Shown here one piece after another: positions 18,262-27,650 of a stretch of 64,000 bases of DNA. This DNA is from Porticoccaceae bacterium (GTDB lineage: Bacteria > Pseudomonadota > Gammaproteobacteria > Pseudomonadales > Porticoccaceae). Position 1 is the first letter of the stretch; each line of letters begins with the position of its first letter. Made by a program: the position numbers and the translations under genes. The stretch is taken from NCBI GenBank assembly GCA_024644595.1, contig JAHEHL010000009.1, positions 271,512 to 335,511 of the forward strand, given 5' to 3'. The notes below the pieces were generated by a model that was given only the letters and a program-made list of their open reading frames with translations, ran no database searches and was not told where the DNA came from.

Positions 18262-19402
18262 TAATAGTCACGTTGGCCTGACCGCCACCCTCACACATAG
18301 TCTGCAACCCATAGCGACCGCCACGGCGTTCCAACTCGTGTAACAATGTGGTCATTAACTTAGTGCCCGTCGCACCCAAGGGATGCCCCAGAGCAATGGC
18401 GCCGCCGTTAACGTTGGTCTGATCATGGGCATAACCGGTCTCTTGCAACCAGGCCATCGCCACAGAGGCAAACGCCTCATTAATTTCAACCAGGTCAATA
18501 TCATTGAGGCTGAGACCGGCTTTTTTGAGCGCATATTTAGTCGCCGAGATCGGCGCGGTGAGCATCCAAATGGGGTCAGCTCCTCGCACGCTCATATGAG
18601 CGATGCGCGCTCGCGGTGTCAGGTTGTAGCGCTTTAGCGCGCGCTCAGAGACCACCAAAACAGCCGACGACGCATCACAGGTTTGGCTGGAGACTGCAGC
18701 AGTAATACGCCCGTCCTCTTGCAGCGGCAGTAGCTCGGCCATTTTTTCCAGCGACGTATCACGCACCGTTTCATCCATCTCTAAGCCGTTTAACGGCGCA
18801 ACTTCGCGGTCAAAATAACCACTGGCAATGGCCTGCGCTGCGCGCTCATGAGAGCTCAGGGAAAACTGTTCCATGGCCTGGCGGCTGAGATTCCAATGCT
18901 TGGCAATCATCTCGGCAGAGTTAAACTGCGACACCGGCACATTGCCGTAGCGCTCAACCCAGCCCTGGCTACCGGAAAAGGGATCGCTAAAGCCCATCGG
19001 TTCGGCCACCAGCATGGCGGACGAAATTGGAATAGAACTCATGGTCTGCACACCACCGGCGACCACTACATCCATGGTACCTGACATGACCGCTTGGGCG
19101 GCAAAGTGGACAGCCTGCTGGGAAGAGCCACACTGGCGATCGATGGTTGTTCCCGGTACCGCATCCGACAGGCCCGCCGCCAACCAAGCCGTGCGGGCAA
19201 TATCCCCGGCCAGCGGGCCAATCGTGTCGACACAGCCAAAAATCACATCATCGTATTCGTCGTCGGGAATTCCATTGCGCTCGACCAGCGTGCGCAAGAC
19301 ATGGGCGCCCAAGTCAGCACCGTGAACATCAGCCAATGAACCGCGACGGCGGCCAGTTGGCGAACGCACTGCATCGACAATATAAGCAGAGGGAATAGTC
19401 AT
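18248..19402 (-). CDS. 3-ketoacyl-CoA thiolase, FadA6-like
   Basis: A 384-residue thiolase with nucleophile Cys91 (DRQCGSSQQ), a His in [10 protein letters not shown] and a distal Cys in MCEGGGQAN rather than the common CxGGGMG. The [16 protein letters not shown] segment and the GGGQAN ending fit the FadA6/steroid-thiolase branch. FadA6 acts late in C/D-ring degradation. It lies between an acyl-CoA dehydrogenase and the MFE-2-type SDR. The subfamily assignment is moderate, and the enzyme class is certain. Confidence 0.9.
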   Translation of the reverse strand: MTIPSAYIVDAVRSPTGRRRGSLADVHGADLGAHVLRTLVERNGIPDDEYDDVIFGCVDTIGPLAGDIARTAWLAAGLSDAVPGTTIDRQCGSSQQAVHFAAQAVMSGTMDVVVAGGVQTMSSIPISSAMLVAEPMGFSDPFSGSQGWVERYGNVPVSQFNSAEMIAKHWNLSRQAMEQFSLSSHERAAQAIASGYFDREVAPLNGLEMDETVRDTSLEKMAELLPLQEDGRITAAVSSQTCDASSAVLVVSERALKRYNLTPRARIAHMSVRGADPIWMLTAPISATKYALKKAGLSLNDIDLVEINEAFASVAMAWLQETGYAHDQTNVNGGAIALGHPLGATGTKLMTTLLHELERRGGRYGLQTMCEGGGQANVTIIERL

Positions 19403-19411
19403 AGTTAGTCT

Positions 19412-20521
19412 CTAGACAGCAATAGTTGGATTAACCGCATCGCCCAGATGGCGGCGACCAAAAGTGTATTGGGGGCCGAGCAGTGCATTGGGCTGCAACA
19501 GCCATTCGTGAATACGGTTTTTGTGGAAGCCGGCATCACCCCACTCTCTGTCGAGGGTCCAGGCACGCTTCATCCAAATGTGCAGATCGCACTCCCAGGT
19601 ATAACCCATGGCCCCATGCACCTGAGTGCAGTTACGGCTGGCGGCGCGCGCGGCATCACCGGCACTGGCTTTGGCATGGGACACAGACCAATCGGCGCGG
19701 GTCGGCGCCACGGCAACGGTGTAAGCCGCTCGATAGATGGCCGGTTTGGCAAATTCCGCTTTCACTGCACAGTCGGCAAGCAGGTGTTTAACGGCCTGAT
19801 TGACACCAATTGGGCGGCCAAACTGTTCACGATCAGTGGCAAATTGTACTGATCGCGCCACCATCGCCTCACTTAACCCGAGCAGTTGCGCGGCATTGGC
19901 GAGGGCGCCACGATTCAGTGTAGAACGCCACAGGTCGGCACCCATTTCACCGCGGGCAATACAGGTTTCACTGCGCGGCTGCCAGCTGACTTTGCTCAGC
20001 CGGCGACTCAGGTCAACACTGGTTTGCAATTCCAGTTGCACAGCGTCAATCGCGACCAAATGCACTTCATTGCCATGGGGCAACAGCAAATAGTCGGCAC
20101 TGTGGGCAAAGTTGATATAGGGATTGATCGATGGGCCGCAGAGTACGGTTTGATCCCCAGAGGCTATTGCCTGTAGGAGCTCTCCCAGTCGGCTATCACT
20201 TCCTTCAAGGGCGCGATCGGCATCCACTAGCATGGGCGTCGCAACCAGGCAGCTATCGACGATAGGCTCTGGCAATGCCGCCCTGCCGCACTCCTCGGCG
20301 ATCAAGATAAAATCGACGGTATTGAGTCCTAAACCACCCTGCTCTTCGGGAACTAGCGCGGCGGTTAGACCCAGATCGACCAGAGACTGCAATGCTGCGC
20401 TGTCTACACCGCTGTCGCTGTCCCAACGCTGACGAATACGCTCAGCAGTGACTTCATTGCTGAGCAGGTCACGGACGCTATCGCGAAATAATAATTGATC
20501 GTCATTAAAGGTAAAATTCAT
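19412..20521 (-). CDS. acyl-CoA dehydrogenase, small subunit of a pair
   Basis: A 369-residue acyl-CoA dehydrogenase beginning NFTFNDDQLLFRDSV. It carries VHGAMGYTWECDLHIWMKRAW near the C-terminus and has no YEGT-type segment. It follows the large-subunit gene by 21 bases. In mycobacteria such short/long FadE pairs assemble as heterotetramers with one competent active site per dimer, and the same is inferred here. The substrate is probably a CoA thioester of a one- or two-ring steroid remnant. Confidence 0.88.
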   Translation of the reverse strand: MNFTFNDDQLLFRDSVRDLLSNEVTAERIRQRWDSDSGVDSAALQSLVDLGLTAALVPEEQGGLGLNTVDFILIAEECGRAALPEPIVDSCLVATPMLVDADRALEGSDSRLGELLQAIASGDQTVLCGPSINPYINFAHSADYLLLPHGNEVHLVAIDAVQLELQTSVDLSRRLSKVSWQPRSETCIARGEMGADLWRSTLNRGALANAAQLLGLSEAMVARSVQFATDREQFGRPIGVNQAVKHLLADCAVKAEFAKPAIYRAAYTVAVAPTRADWSVSHAKASAGDAARAASRNCTQVHGAMGYTWECDLHIWMKRAWTLDREWGDAGFHKNRIHEWLLQPNALLGPQYTFGRRHLGDAVNPTIAV

Positions 20522-20542
20522 AGTTATCTCTCTTTTTGCCGC

Positions 20543-21709
20543 CTATCGTCGCGGCATGCCAAGCATGCGCTCGGCAATAATATTGCGCTGAATTTCATTG
20601 GTCCCCGCATAAATTGGCCCGGACTGCGCGAATAAAAAGCCATCCAGCCAATTGGATAACTGCTGGTCAGCATCGGGCGAGCTGGGCTCTATCTCAGCCT
20701 TCGCACCGAGCAGAGACATGGCCGTCTCATGAATACTCAGATCCAGTTCCGACCAAAAAATTTTATTGCAGCTCGACTCTGGGCCAATAGCGCCGTTATT
20801 GATCAGCCGCGATGCGGTTTGATAAGTCGACAACGCATAGGCCTCGGCATCCATATAACAGCGCACGACGCTGTCTTCGATGGAGAGATCCAAAATATCG
20901 TTTTGGCGCTGGCGATAGAGTTCGACGAGGCGCTTTGATGCTTGCTGAAAGCGCGCCGGGCTGCGCAACATCAGGCCTCGCTCAAAGCCTGCCGTGGCCA
21001 TGGCAATCGCCCAGCCACCACCCTCTTCACCAATCAGATTGAAATCTGAGACACGTACATCGTCAAAAAATATTTCTGCAAATCCAGGCAGGCCGTTGAG
21101 TTGCGGAATCGGCCGCACGGTGACACCGGGTGCGTCAAGAGGCACCAAAATAAAGGACAGACCATGGTGGCGGCTGGATTCGGGGTCGGTGCGCAAGAGG
21201 CAGAATACCCAGTCGGCAAACACTGCCCTGGTCGACCAAATTTTCTGCCCATTGATCACAAATTCATCGCCATCACGATCAGCGCGACAGCGAATTGCTG
21301 CCATATCCGAGCCGGCACCAGGTTCCGACCAACCCTGCGCCCACATTTCCGAGCCGCTGGCCATGGCACTTATAAACCGCTTCTTTTGCGCTGGGGTGCC
21401 ATATTCCATCAATGTTGGTCCGAGCAGAAATATGCCGTTTTGGTTCACTCTCAAGGGCGCGCCAGCGCGGTAATATTCCTCTTCAAAAATAAGCCAATCG
21501 ATAAGATCACAGCCGCGGCCGCCAAATTCTTTCGGCCAGGTGACCATACCAAAATCACCTTGAGCCAGAGTCTTTTCCCACTCGCGATGCGCGGCAAAAC
21601 CTACGTCGGTATCAAAGGACGGCAGCGGCGCTGCGGGAATATGAGCCTTTAGCCAGTCACGCACTTCAGCTCGAAACTGGGTCTGTGCCGCGGTATATAT
21701 TAAATCCAT
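20543..21709 (-). CDS. acyl-CoA dehydrogenase, large subunit of a pair
   Basis: A 388-residue acyl-CoA dehydrogenase with WSEPGAGSDMA near residue 132 and the C-terminal IYAGTNEIQRNIIAERMLG. Here the YEGT glutamate is Ala. Its ATG overlaps the stop of the crotonase gene by one base (TAATG), and it is followed by its small-subunit partner. This is the second such pair in the operon, so at least two different desaturation steps are covered. Confidence 0.9.
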   Translation of the reverse strand: MDLIYTAAQTQFRAEVRDWLKAHIPAAPLPSFDTDVGFAAHREWEKTLAQGDFGMVTWPKEFGGRGCDLIDWLIFEEEYYRAGAPLRVNQNGIFLLGPTLMEYGTPAQKKRFISAMASGSEMWAQGWSEPGAGSDMAAIRCRADRDGDEFVINGQKIWSTRAVFADWVFCLLRTDPESSRHHGLSFILVPLDAPGVTVRPIPQLNGLPGFAEIFFDDVRVSDFNLIGEEGGGWAIAMATAGFERGLMLRSPARFQQASKRLVELYRQRQNDILDLSIEDSVVRCYMDAEAYALSTYQTASRLINNGAIGPESSCNKIFWSELDLSIHETAMSLLGAKAEIEPSSPDADQQLSNWLDGFLFAQSGPIYAGTNEIQRNIIAERMLGMPRR

Positions 21710-22584
21710 TAAGACTTATCCCCAGCTTTGTTGTGTTCAGCCATTTTTTTCGCATCAAAACCGCCAAGCTTATGGCCGGACACCAGATCATTGTGGGCAT
21801 GAGAAAAGTGATGCCAGGCAAATGCCGCCTCCATACCTGTGCGCTTACCCTGCAGATCCTCAATATGATTGATCGCCTGTTTGGTCAAGGCCAGGCCCAA
21901 GCGCGGCTGAGCAGCTATTTTCGCGGCCAAGGCGCTGACATCATCATGCAGCGTCTCGCGCGTCGAAAGGCGATTGACCATGCCCACTTGATAAGCACGC
22001 TCAGCGGACATTTTGTCGCCGGTAAACAAGAACTCTTTGGCAATTCGCGGCGGCATTTCAAACGGATGGGCGAAATACTCAACGCCGGGAATACCCATGC
22101 GAACCACCGGATCACTGAAAAAAGCATCATCCGTCGCAACAATAATATCGCAGACCCAGGCCAGCATAAGGCCGCCAGCGATACAGGCACCTTGTACTGC
22201 CGCAATGGTCGGCTTGGGAATCTCGCGCCAGCGACGGCACATGCCGAGATAAGCTTCAGCTTCGCGCACATAGAGATACTCGCCGCCGGGCTTGTTGGCA
22301 TGGTCATACCACATGCCAGCACGCTCTTGGCTCAGGTGGACGTCGCGGCCTGGGGTACCAATATCATGGCCGGCAGAAAAGTGTTTGCCATTGCCAGCGA
22401 GGACAATAACCTTAACCTCATCGTCGGCCACTGCGCGCCGAAAGGCGGCGTCTAGCTCATAGGTCATTTTGCCATTTTGAGCGTTGTGGTAGCTCGGGCG
22501 ATCCATAGTAATGGTCGCTACACCCTCGCTTGCGCTGTAGATAACGGTGTCAGCGTTGGGGTCGTAACTGGCGCTGTCAGACAT
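21709..22584 (-). CDS. enoyl-CoA hydratase/isomerase (crotonase) family protein
   Basis: 291 residues with the crotonase core: the oxyanion-hole strand GNGKHFSAGHDI near residues 64-75 and ACIAGGLMLAWVCDI near 132-146. It is longer than EchA20 (about 250 residues) and has an insertion after the first oxyanion strand (GTPGRDVHLSQERAG), a feature of EchA13-like hydratases. It overlaps ipdB by 8 bases and lies downstream of ipdAB, so it serves the HIP pathway as a hydratase or hydrolase. The EchA20-like copy elsewhere in the window is the better candidate for ring-D opening. Confidence 0.87.
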   Translation of the reverse strand: MSDSASYDPNADTVIYSASEGVATITMDRPSYHNAQNGKMTYELDAAFRRAVADDEVKVIVLAGNGKHFSAGHDIGTPGRDVHLSQERAGMWYDHANKPGGEYLYVREAEAYLGMCRRWREIPKPTIAAVQGACIAGGLMLAWVCDIIVATDDAFFSDPVVRMGIPGVEYFAHPFEMPPRIAKEFLFTGDKMSAERAYQVGMVNRLSTRETLHDDVSALAAKIAAQPRLGLALTKQAINHIEDLQGKRTGMEAAFAWHHFSHAHNDLVSGHKLGGFDAKKMAEHNKAGDKS

Positions 22585-23398
22585 TGTTAGACTCCTCTAG
22601 CCGTCGGCGATCGCCAACGGGGTTGTCTTTTAGTTGTTTGGCGCGGCTGTTGGCCGGGTCCAATGTCGCCATAATGGCCATTTGTTCTGCCGTGGGCGCG
22701 GGAGTCGTTGTCAGATTATCAACCTGGGCAAGATCGAAGCTGGTGTTGTCTTGCACCTCGTCGAAGCTGACGCCCGGGTGCAGGCTGACAACACGCAATT
22801 GGTGATTGGCGCCACCCCAGTCCATAACACAAAGGTTGCTAATCACCAGGCGTATATCAATATCATCGAGACTGTATCCGCGAGGCAAACGCTGAGGGTT
22901 GTAGCCAATCGAGCAGACCACATCACATTCTCCCGGGACAAAAACACGGCGCGAGTGGTTGGGCACAAAAAATGAGTTGGCATGGCATATTGAGTTGCCG
23001 GGAAAACCACGCACACCGAGCATCTGGATTTTCGGCTTGGTGTACTCACCACCCAGTGCGGAAATATTGGTTTGTCCATAGGCGTCGATCTGAGTTGGAC
23101 CGACCATCGCGTGGCGCTTGCCACTCCAAACATTGTCGAAAATACGCGAAAAGCCCATCCAGGACTCCTGCGCTTGCTGATCGCTGGCCGCTCGGCCACT
23201 GACATTATTGGGCTCCGACAGCAGCCAGCTTTGGCTGTCGGTCATCATCAGCTCTGGGGTAAATGTCTTCATCGCCAAACTGGCTGCCAGGCGCGGTAAC
23301 AAACCTATGCCTGTAGCCAACACCTCACCGTTGCCGCGAAACGCTTCTGCGGCAGCGACTGTCATCAATTCCGCTAAACTGTAATCCTGCTGTGTCAT
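22577..23398 (-). CDS. ipdB: IpdB-like CoA-transferase-fold subunit
   Basis: About 273 residues from MTQQDY; an ATG four codons upstream is also possible. It is the beta-type half of a class I CoA-transferase fold, with GPTQIDAYGQTNISALG and a GGANHQLRVVSLHPGV segment. In steroid degraders the IpdAB heterodimer is not a transferase. It opens the last ring of the C/D-ring remnant (COCHEA-CoA) by hydrolysis (ScdL1L2 in Comamonas). The adjoining ipdA, fadD3 and fadA6-like genes support this reading. Confidence 0.88.
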   Translation of the reverse strand: MTQQDYSLAELMTVAAAEAFRGNGEVLATGIGLLPRLAASLAMKTFTPELMMTDSQSWLLSEPNNVSGRAASDQQAQESWMGFSRIFDNVWSGKRHAMVGPTQIDAYGQTNISALGGEYTKPKIQMLGVRGFPGNSICHANSFFVPNHSRRVFVPGECDVVCSIGYNPQRLPRGYSLDDIDIRLVISNLCVMDWGGANHQLRVVSLHPGVSFDEVQDNTSFDLAQVDNLTTTPAPTAEQMAIMATLDPANSRAKQLKDNPVGDRRRLEESNNV

Positions 23399-23431
23399 AG
23401 ACTGATCCATTGCAACTGTTAATTGGCGTCG

Positions 23432-24334
23432 TTAATAGACAGGTAATGGCAGCGCGCGAATCGCGTCGATACCGCCCACCAATGATTGATAGGTTTGCTC
23501 ATCCTTGGCGCTGACATACTTTTCCAGATAGGCGCCGATGCCGTCGCCAGACGCGCTCGCGGCGTACTCTTTAAAGTGCCCCATATCGAAGCCATAGAGC
23601 GGGTCACAGGAACTGGGGTGAGCACCGCCCGCAATGGGAACTACCATTTGCGTTACATTGCGCTCCCAGAAAACCGAACGGGCATTGTCGCCCTGATGGA
23701 AATGAGCGCTGTCGACCAGCTCATCACAGGAGACAATTGTGGTTTCTGCGGCGCGGGCAAACCAGTCGTCCATGTAGACATCGGGGCTGTCGATTTGGCA
23801 GACGCCACGCTGGTCAGCGCGACTGACATGAATAAGTGCGACGTCGAGTTTCAGCGCCGGCATCGCCAGCCACTCTTTATCGTCGTAGGGGCTATCGACC
23901 ATTTTGATCTGCGGGTTGAGACGCACCACGTCAGTACCCAAACCAATTTTCGTCGGAATATAGGGCACGCCCCAAGCGGCGGCGCGCAGACCCAACAGCA
24001 TCATGCCTTCGTCAATTTCGCTCACCTCGATGGCGCCGCTTTCGCGAGCCTTGCGAAAATAGGGTTCAAGGGGAATAAAATCGAGCGACACAAAAGCAAA
24101 AATGACCCGCTTGACCTTGCCCGCTGCGCAGAGCAACCCAACGTCTGCTCCACCATAGGCAACCACTGTTAAATCCTTTACTGGCGAGCGAAGCAACTCT
24201 CTGATCAGAGCCATAGGTTTGCGGCGTGGTCCCCAGCCTCCGATACCGATAGTCATGCCATCTGTTATCGCAGAGACTGCCTCGCGCGCTGAACGCACCT
24301 TATCCATACCCACTCCCAAGTAATCGATTTTCAA
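23432..24334 (-). CDS. ipdA: IpdA-like CoA-transferase-fold subunit
   Basis: 300 residues, alpha-type class I CoA-transferase fold. GIGGWGPRRKPM (residues 30-41) forms the CoA-binding loop, and the acidic segment EVSEIDEG (103-110) holds the glutamate used for catalysis in IpdA. Together with IpdB it hydrolyses the final carbocycle of steroid C/D-ring degradation. It is the first gene of a minus-strand operon that runs on to the thiolase near 13 kb, and it diverges from fadD3 over about 108 bases containing a copy of the cluster palindrome. Confidence 0.9.
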   Translation of the reverse strand: MKIDYLGVGMDKVRSAREAVSAITDGMTIGIGGWGPRRKPMALIRELLRSPVKDLTVVAYGGADVGLLCAAGKVKRVIFAFVSLDFIPLEPYFRKARESGAIEVSEIDEGMMLLGLRAAAWGVPYIPTKIGLGTDVVRLNPQIKMVDSPYDDKEWLAMPALKLDVALIHVSRADQRGVCQIDSPDVYMDDWFARAAETTIVSCDELVDSAHFHQGDNARSVFWERNVTQMVVPIAGGAHPSSCDPLYGFDMGHFKEYAASASGDGIGAYLEKYVSAKDEQTYQSLVGGIDAIRALPLPVY

Positions 24335-24370
24335 TGCTACGGATTATCTAGTTGCGCTATTTAGGGAGCA

Positions 24371-24386
24371 TCATCCATAGAGACTA
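24371..24386. promoter_or_regulatory. cluster palindrome, degenerate copy
   Basis: TCATCCATAGAGACTA matches TCGTCCATATGGACGA at 12 of 16 positions with an intact left half. It is placed centrally in the short ipdA/fadD3 divergent promoter, about 37 bases from ipdA and 57 from fadD3. Confidence 0.45.
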
Positions 24387-24442
24387 TGACAAGCAAGATG
24401 GCGAGCAATAACATGCTCAAAACAGACTAATTTGACTACGCC

Positions 24443-26026
24443 ATGAGCACAACCATTGCAGCGGCCCTGAACAGCGCCATCAAAAATTTTGACGACAAAA
24501 TCTTTATTGAAGACGGCGAGCTAAAGCTCACTTTTAGCGATACTCAACGACTCTGCCACCAAGCTGCAGCGACACTGATTGGTCGCGGCTTTGCCCTCGG
24601 TGATCGCGCGGCAATCTGGGCCCCTAACATCTCCGAATGGGTATTAGCAGCGCTGGCGATTCATTGTGCTGGCGGCGTTGTTGTGCCGATCAACTCGCGA
24701 TTCAAAGGTGTCGAAGCCACAGAGATTTTGGCCACCAGTGGGGTTAAATGGCTGTTTAGCATCGGCGAATTTCTCAATTCAGATTATCCCAGTCAGATTG
24801 ATCGCAACCAACTTAGTCAACTTGAGGGTATCGTCGTTTTAAGGGGTGGATCCATAGCGCCTCACACTACTTGGCTAGACTGGCTAAGCGAGGGAAAACA
24901 GCACCTCGCCGTCAACCCCGAACAAGTCAACGAGCGCAGCGCTCTGGTCAGTGGCGACGACTGTTCCGATATTATTTTCACCTCCGGCACCACGGGTAAA
25001 GCCAAGGGGGTTATCACTACCCATCAACAAAACCTGCGCACCTTTACGACTTGGAGCGACCTTGTTGGCCTCGATGAAAGCGACCGCTATTTAATCGTCA
25101 ATCCCTTTTTCCACAGCTTTGGTTACAAGGCGGGTATTCTTGCCTGCCTGCTGAAAGGCTGCACCCTAATTCCGCAGCTGGTTTTCGATGTCGATGAGGT
25201 GTTAGCGCGCATTGCTCGGGACAAAATAACCATGCTGCCTGGGCCGCCAACCCTCTATCAATCCCTGTTGGCGCACCCCAAGCTAAATCAATACGACCTC
25301 AGCTCGCTGACCAAGGCGACGACCGGCGCCGCAGTGATACCCACCGAGTTAATCGACAGTATCCGCAATGAGCTTGGCATTACCACAGTGCTTACGGCTT
25401 ATGGCCTGTCTGAATCCTGCGGCCTCGCGACCATGTGCCGTCATGGCGACCCCAATGCAACCATCGCCAGCACCTCCGGCCGCGCGATCCCCGGCATCGA
25501 AGTCGCCTGCCTGCACAGCGACGGTCGCCACTGTGGTGCTGATGAAATCGGTGAAATTGTGATTCGCGGCTTCAATGTTATGCAGGGTTATCTGGACAAT
25601 CCCGAGGCCACTGCCGAAACCATAGACAGCTCTGGCTGGCTGCACACCGGCGATATTGGCAGCCTCGACCACGACGGCAATCTGAAAATCACTGACCGCC
25701 TCAAAGACATGTATATCAGCGGCGGATTTAACTGCTATCCCGCCGAGATTGAATCGAGCCTAAACCGCCACCCAAGTATTGTTATGAGCGCGGTGATCGG
25801 CATTGCCGAAACCTTAATGGGGGAAGTGGGCGCGGCTTTTATCCAGAGCACCGACCCACAGCTGACGGCCGACCTGATGCACCAGTGGTGCCGCACCAAT
25901 ATGGCTAACTACAAAGTCCCCAAGCACTTTGTCTTTGTCGACAACTTGCCGCTCAATGCAACCGGCAAAATTCACAAACCTACACTGCGCGAGATCTGGT
26001 CTCAGCGTCAGTTACCCAGCGTTTAA
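24443..26026 (+). CDS. fadD3: FadD3-like acyl-CoA synthetase (HIP-CoA ligase)
   Basis: A 527-residue adenylate-forming enzyme with the P-loop-like DIIFTSGTTGKAKG near residues 177-190, the GYLDNPEATAETID segment, WLHTGDIG and the C-terminal catalytic Lys motif PLNATGKIHK. FadD3 activates the C/D-ring propionate (HIP) with ATP and CoA, the entry step for ring C/D degradation. It is divergent from ipdAB and 13 bases upstream of hsaC. No strong ribosome-binding site is seen before the ATG. The position beside ipdA and hsa genes matches actinobacterial and proteobacterial steroid clusters. Confidence 0.87.
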   Translation: MSTTIAAALNSAIKNFDDKIFIEDGELKLTFSDTQRLCHQAAATLIGRGFALGDRAAIWAPNISEWVLAALAIHCAGGVVVPINSRFKGVEATEILATSGVKWLFSIGEFLNSDYPSQIDRNQLSQLEGIVVLRGGSIAPHTTWLDWLSEGKQHLAVNPEQVNERSALVSGDDCSDIIFTSGTTGKAKGVITTHQQNLRTFTTWSDLVGLDESDRYLIVNPFFHSFGYKAGILACLLKGCTLIPQLVFDVDEVLARIARDKITMLPGPPTLYQSLLAHPKLNQYDLSSLTKATTGAAVIPTELIDSIRNELGITTVLTAYGLSESCGLATMCRHGDPNATIASTSGRAIPGIEVACLHSDGRHCGADEIGEIVIRGFNVMQGYLDNPEATAETIDSSGWLHTGDIGSLDHDGNLKITDRLKDMYISGGFNCYPAEIESSLNRHPSIVMSAVIGIAETLMGEVGAAFIQSTDPQLTADLMHQWCRTNMANYKVPKHFVFVDNLPLNATGKIHKPTLREIWSQRQLPSV

Positions 26027-26039
26027 ACAGGAGAACAGC

Positions 26040-26945
26040 ATGGCGATCAAAAGTCTCGGTTATATAGGCATCAACAGTACCAATCTCGACCAATGGCGCC
26101 ACTACGGCTGTCAGGTGATGGGGTTAGAAGATGCCAGTGAGCGCAATGGCGCCACTGACAGCAGCCTCTATTTAAAAATGGATGAGCACCCCTATCGCAT
26201 TACCGTGCAACTTGCCGATAGCGACGGCTTTGGTTTTTGTGGCTGGGAAACAAACAATCAACAGGGTTTTGACGAGGCAGTCAGCCGTCTGGAAGACGCC
26301 GGCGTTGATGTCGAGATGGGTTCCAAAGAGCTGGCCGCGGCGCGCAAAGTACACCAGCTGGCGCGTTTTAGTGATCCGTCGGGAAATCAACACGAAATTT
26401 ACTGGGGTATGATTTCAGACTTTAAACGGCTGGTCTCACCGGTCGGTGTGCGACAATTTGTCACCGGGAATATAGGTATGGGCCACGCCGTATTGCCGGC
26501 ACCTAACTTTGACGCCACCATTGAGCTCTTTACACGTGTGCTTGGCTTCGGCCTCTCCGACATGATGGAGCTGCGCTTCACTCCCGATCCCAACGAGCCG
26601 ATCAAACGACTGTGGTTTATGCACTGCAACTCGCGTCACCACAGCTTGGCCTTTTTTGAGATGCCCCATCCTGCAGGCTGCATTCATATTATGACGGAAG
26701 TTGACAGTATCGATGAAGTGGGTCGCGGCAACGATCGCCGAATCGCACACAATGTCGATTTATCAGGCACCCTCGGACGTCATGCCAACGACCATATGGT
26801 GTCCTTTTATATGAAATCACCCGGTGGCTTTGATGTTGAATATGGTGCCGAGGGGCGCACTGTCGAAGACTGGGCCAGCTATGAGGTTTTTGAAAGTACG
26901 GTAGCGAGCTTTTGGGGTCACGATTTTTCAGTGGGTCAGAAATAA
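26040..26945 (+). CDS. hsaC: extradiol dioxygenase, 3,4-DHSA dioxygenase
   Basis: 301 residues from the ATG at 26040, which has AGGAGA 6 bases upstream; a longer frame reaches into fadD3 and is rejected. It is a two-domain type I extradiol enzyme of the BphC/TesB/HsaC family. Iron ligands by pattern are His149 (GMGHAVL), His201 (RHHSLAF) and Glu268 (FDVEYG). It cleaves the catechol of 3,4-dihydroxy-9,10-seconandrost-1,3,5(10)-triene-9,17-dione between C4 and C5. It is followed by the hydroxylase genes hsaB and hsaA. Confidence 0.93.
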   Translation: MAIKSLGYIGINSTNLDQWRHYGCQVMGLEDASERNGATDSSLYLKMDEHPYRITVQLADSDGFGFCGWETNNQQGFDEAVSRLEDAGVDVEMGSKELAAARKVHQLARFSDPSGNQHEIYWGMISDFKRLVSPVGVRQFVTGNIGMGHAVLPAPNFDATIELFTRVLGFGLSDMMELRFTPDPNEPIKRLWFMHCNSRHHSLAFFEMPHPAGCIHIMTEVDSIDEVGRGNDRRIAHNVDLSGTLGRHANDHMVSFYMKSPGGFDVEYGAEGRTVEDWASYEVFESTVASFWGHDFSVGQK

Positions 26946-27017
26946 GCGCTGGCGGCCAGTAAGCCAAATGAGTTAGATCACATCATTGATTTAATGCATT
27001 CGGGGTATGCGCAAACA

Positions 27018-27045
27018 GATGGGTGTTTGGGACTATACACCCATC
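27018..27045 (+). promoter_or_regulatory. inverted repeat ahead of hsaB
   Basis: GATGGGTGT (27018-27026) and ACACCCATC (27037-27045) form a perfect 9-bp stem with a 10-base loop, ending 27 bases before the hsaB ATG. There is no T-run, so it is not a simple terminator. It may be an operator or an RNA hairpin setting the hsaC/hsaB ratio. Confidence 0.5.
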
Positions 27046-27072
27046 AAAATTGCGAACTCGATTGAGACCATT

Positions 27073-27576
27073 ATGAATAGCGAACAAGCAAAAGAATTGC
27101 GTCAGGCTTTCGGCCATTTTGCCACAGGGGTCACCGTGGTGACGACCATGGATCATGATCAGGCGAGTGGTCAGGTTAAACCTCTGGCAATGACCGCCAA
27201 TAGTTTTTCATCCGTGTCGTTAGATCCGCCACTGATCCTCTGGAGCATCGACAAAAATGCTCAGAGTTTCGCTGCCTTCGAGCGCAATGAACACTTTGCC
27301 GTTCATATTTTGCATGCTGGGCAGGAAGCCCTTTCAACGATTTGCGCAACCCGCAACGCCGATAAGTTTGCCAATATCGAATGGCAGCCGGGTATCGGCG
27401 AAGCGCCCATTTTCAATGAGTTTAGCGCACGTTTTCAATGCCGTGTTGAACATCGCTATGAGGGTGGTGATCATCAGATTATTGTCGGTCGTGTGCTCGA
27501 TTACAGCTGCCAAAATGAACATCAAAAAGAGCAACCGCTGGTCTTTTTCAAAGGAAAGTACTGCGCCGTCGCTTAG
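27073..27576 (+). CDS. hsaB: flavin reductase component of 3-HSA hydroxylase
   Basis: 167 residues from the ATG at 27073; an in-frame ATG at 27007 would include the upstream inverted repeat in the coding part and is less likely. It has the flavin-reductase split-barrel pattern: FGHFATGVTVVTT at residues 11-23, LAMTANSFSSVSLDPPLILWS, and FAVHIL. It supplies reduced FMN/FAD to the monooxygenase HsaA in the two-component system that hydroxylates 3-HSA at C4. It lies between hsaC and hsaA, and the same set occurs in all known 9,10-seco pathways. Confidence 0.9.
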   Translation: MNSEQAKELRQAFGHFATGVTVVTTMDHDQASGQVKPLAMTANSFSSVSLDPPLILWSIDKNAQSFAAFERNEHFAVHILHAGQEALSTICATRNADKFANIEWQPGIGEAPIFNEFSARFQCRVEHRYEGGDHQIIVGRVLDYSCQNEHQKEQPLVFFKGKYCAVA

Positions 27577-27650
27577 TAAGACAGGCTTGTTACAACCCAA
27601 TAAAAATAACAGCAAGAACCCCATTACCGACTAATTCTGAGGACAATATT

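Noticed and set aside
21685-22455. 256-residue plus-strand open frame over the crotonase gene
   Set aside because: Antisense shadow of a gene with clear crotonase motifs and tight operon overlaps.
27007-27072. Upstream ATG for hsaB
   Set aside because: It would translate through the inverted repeat and add an extension not seen in the flavin reductase family.
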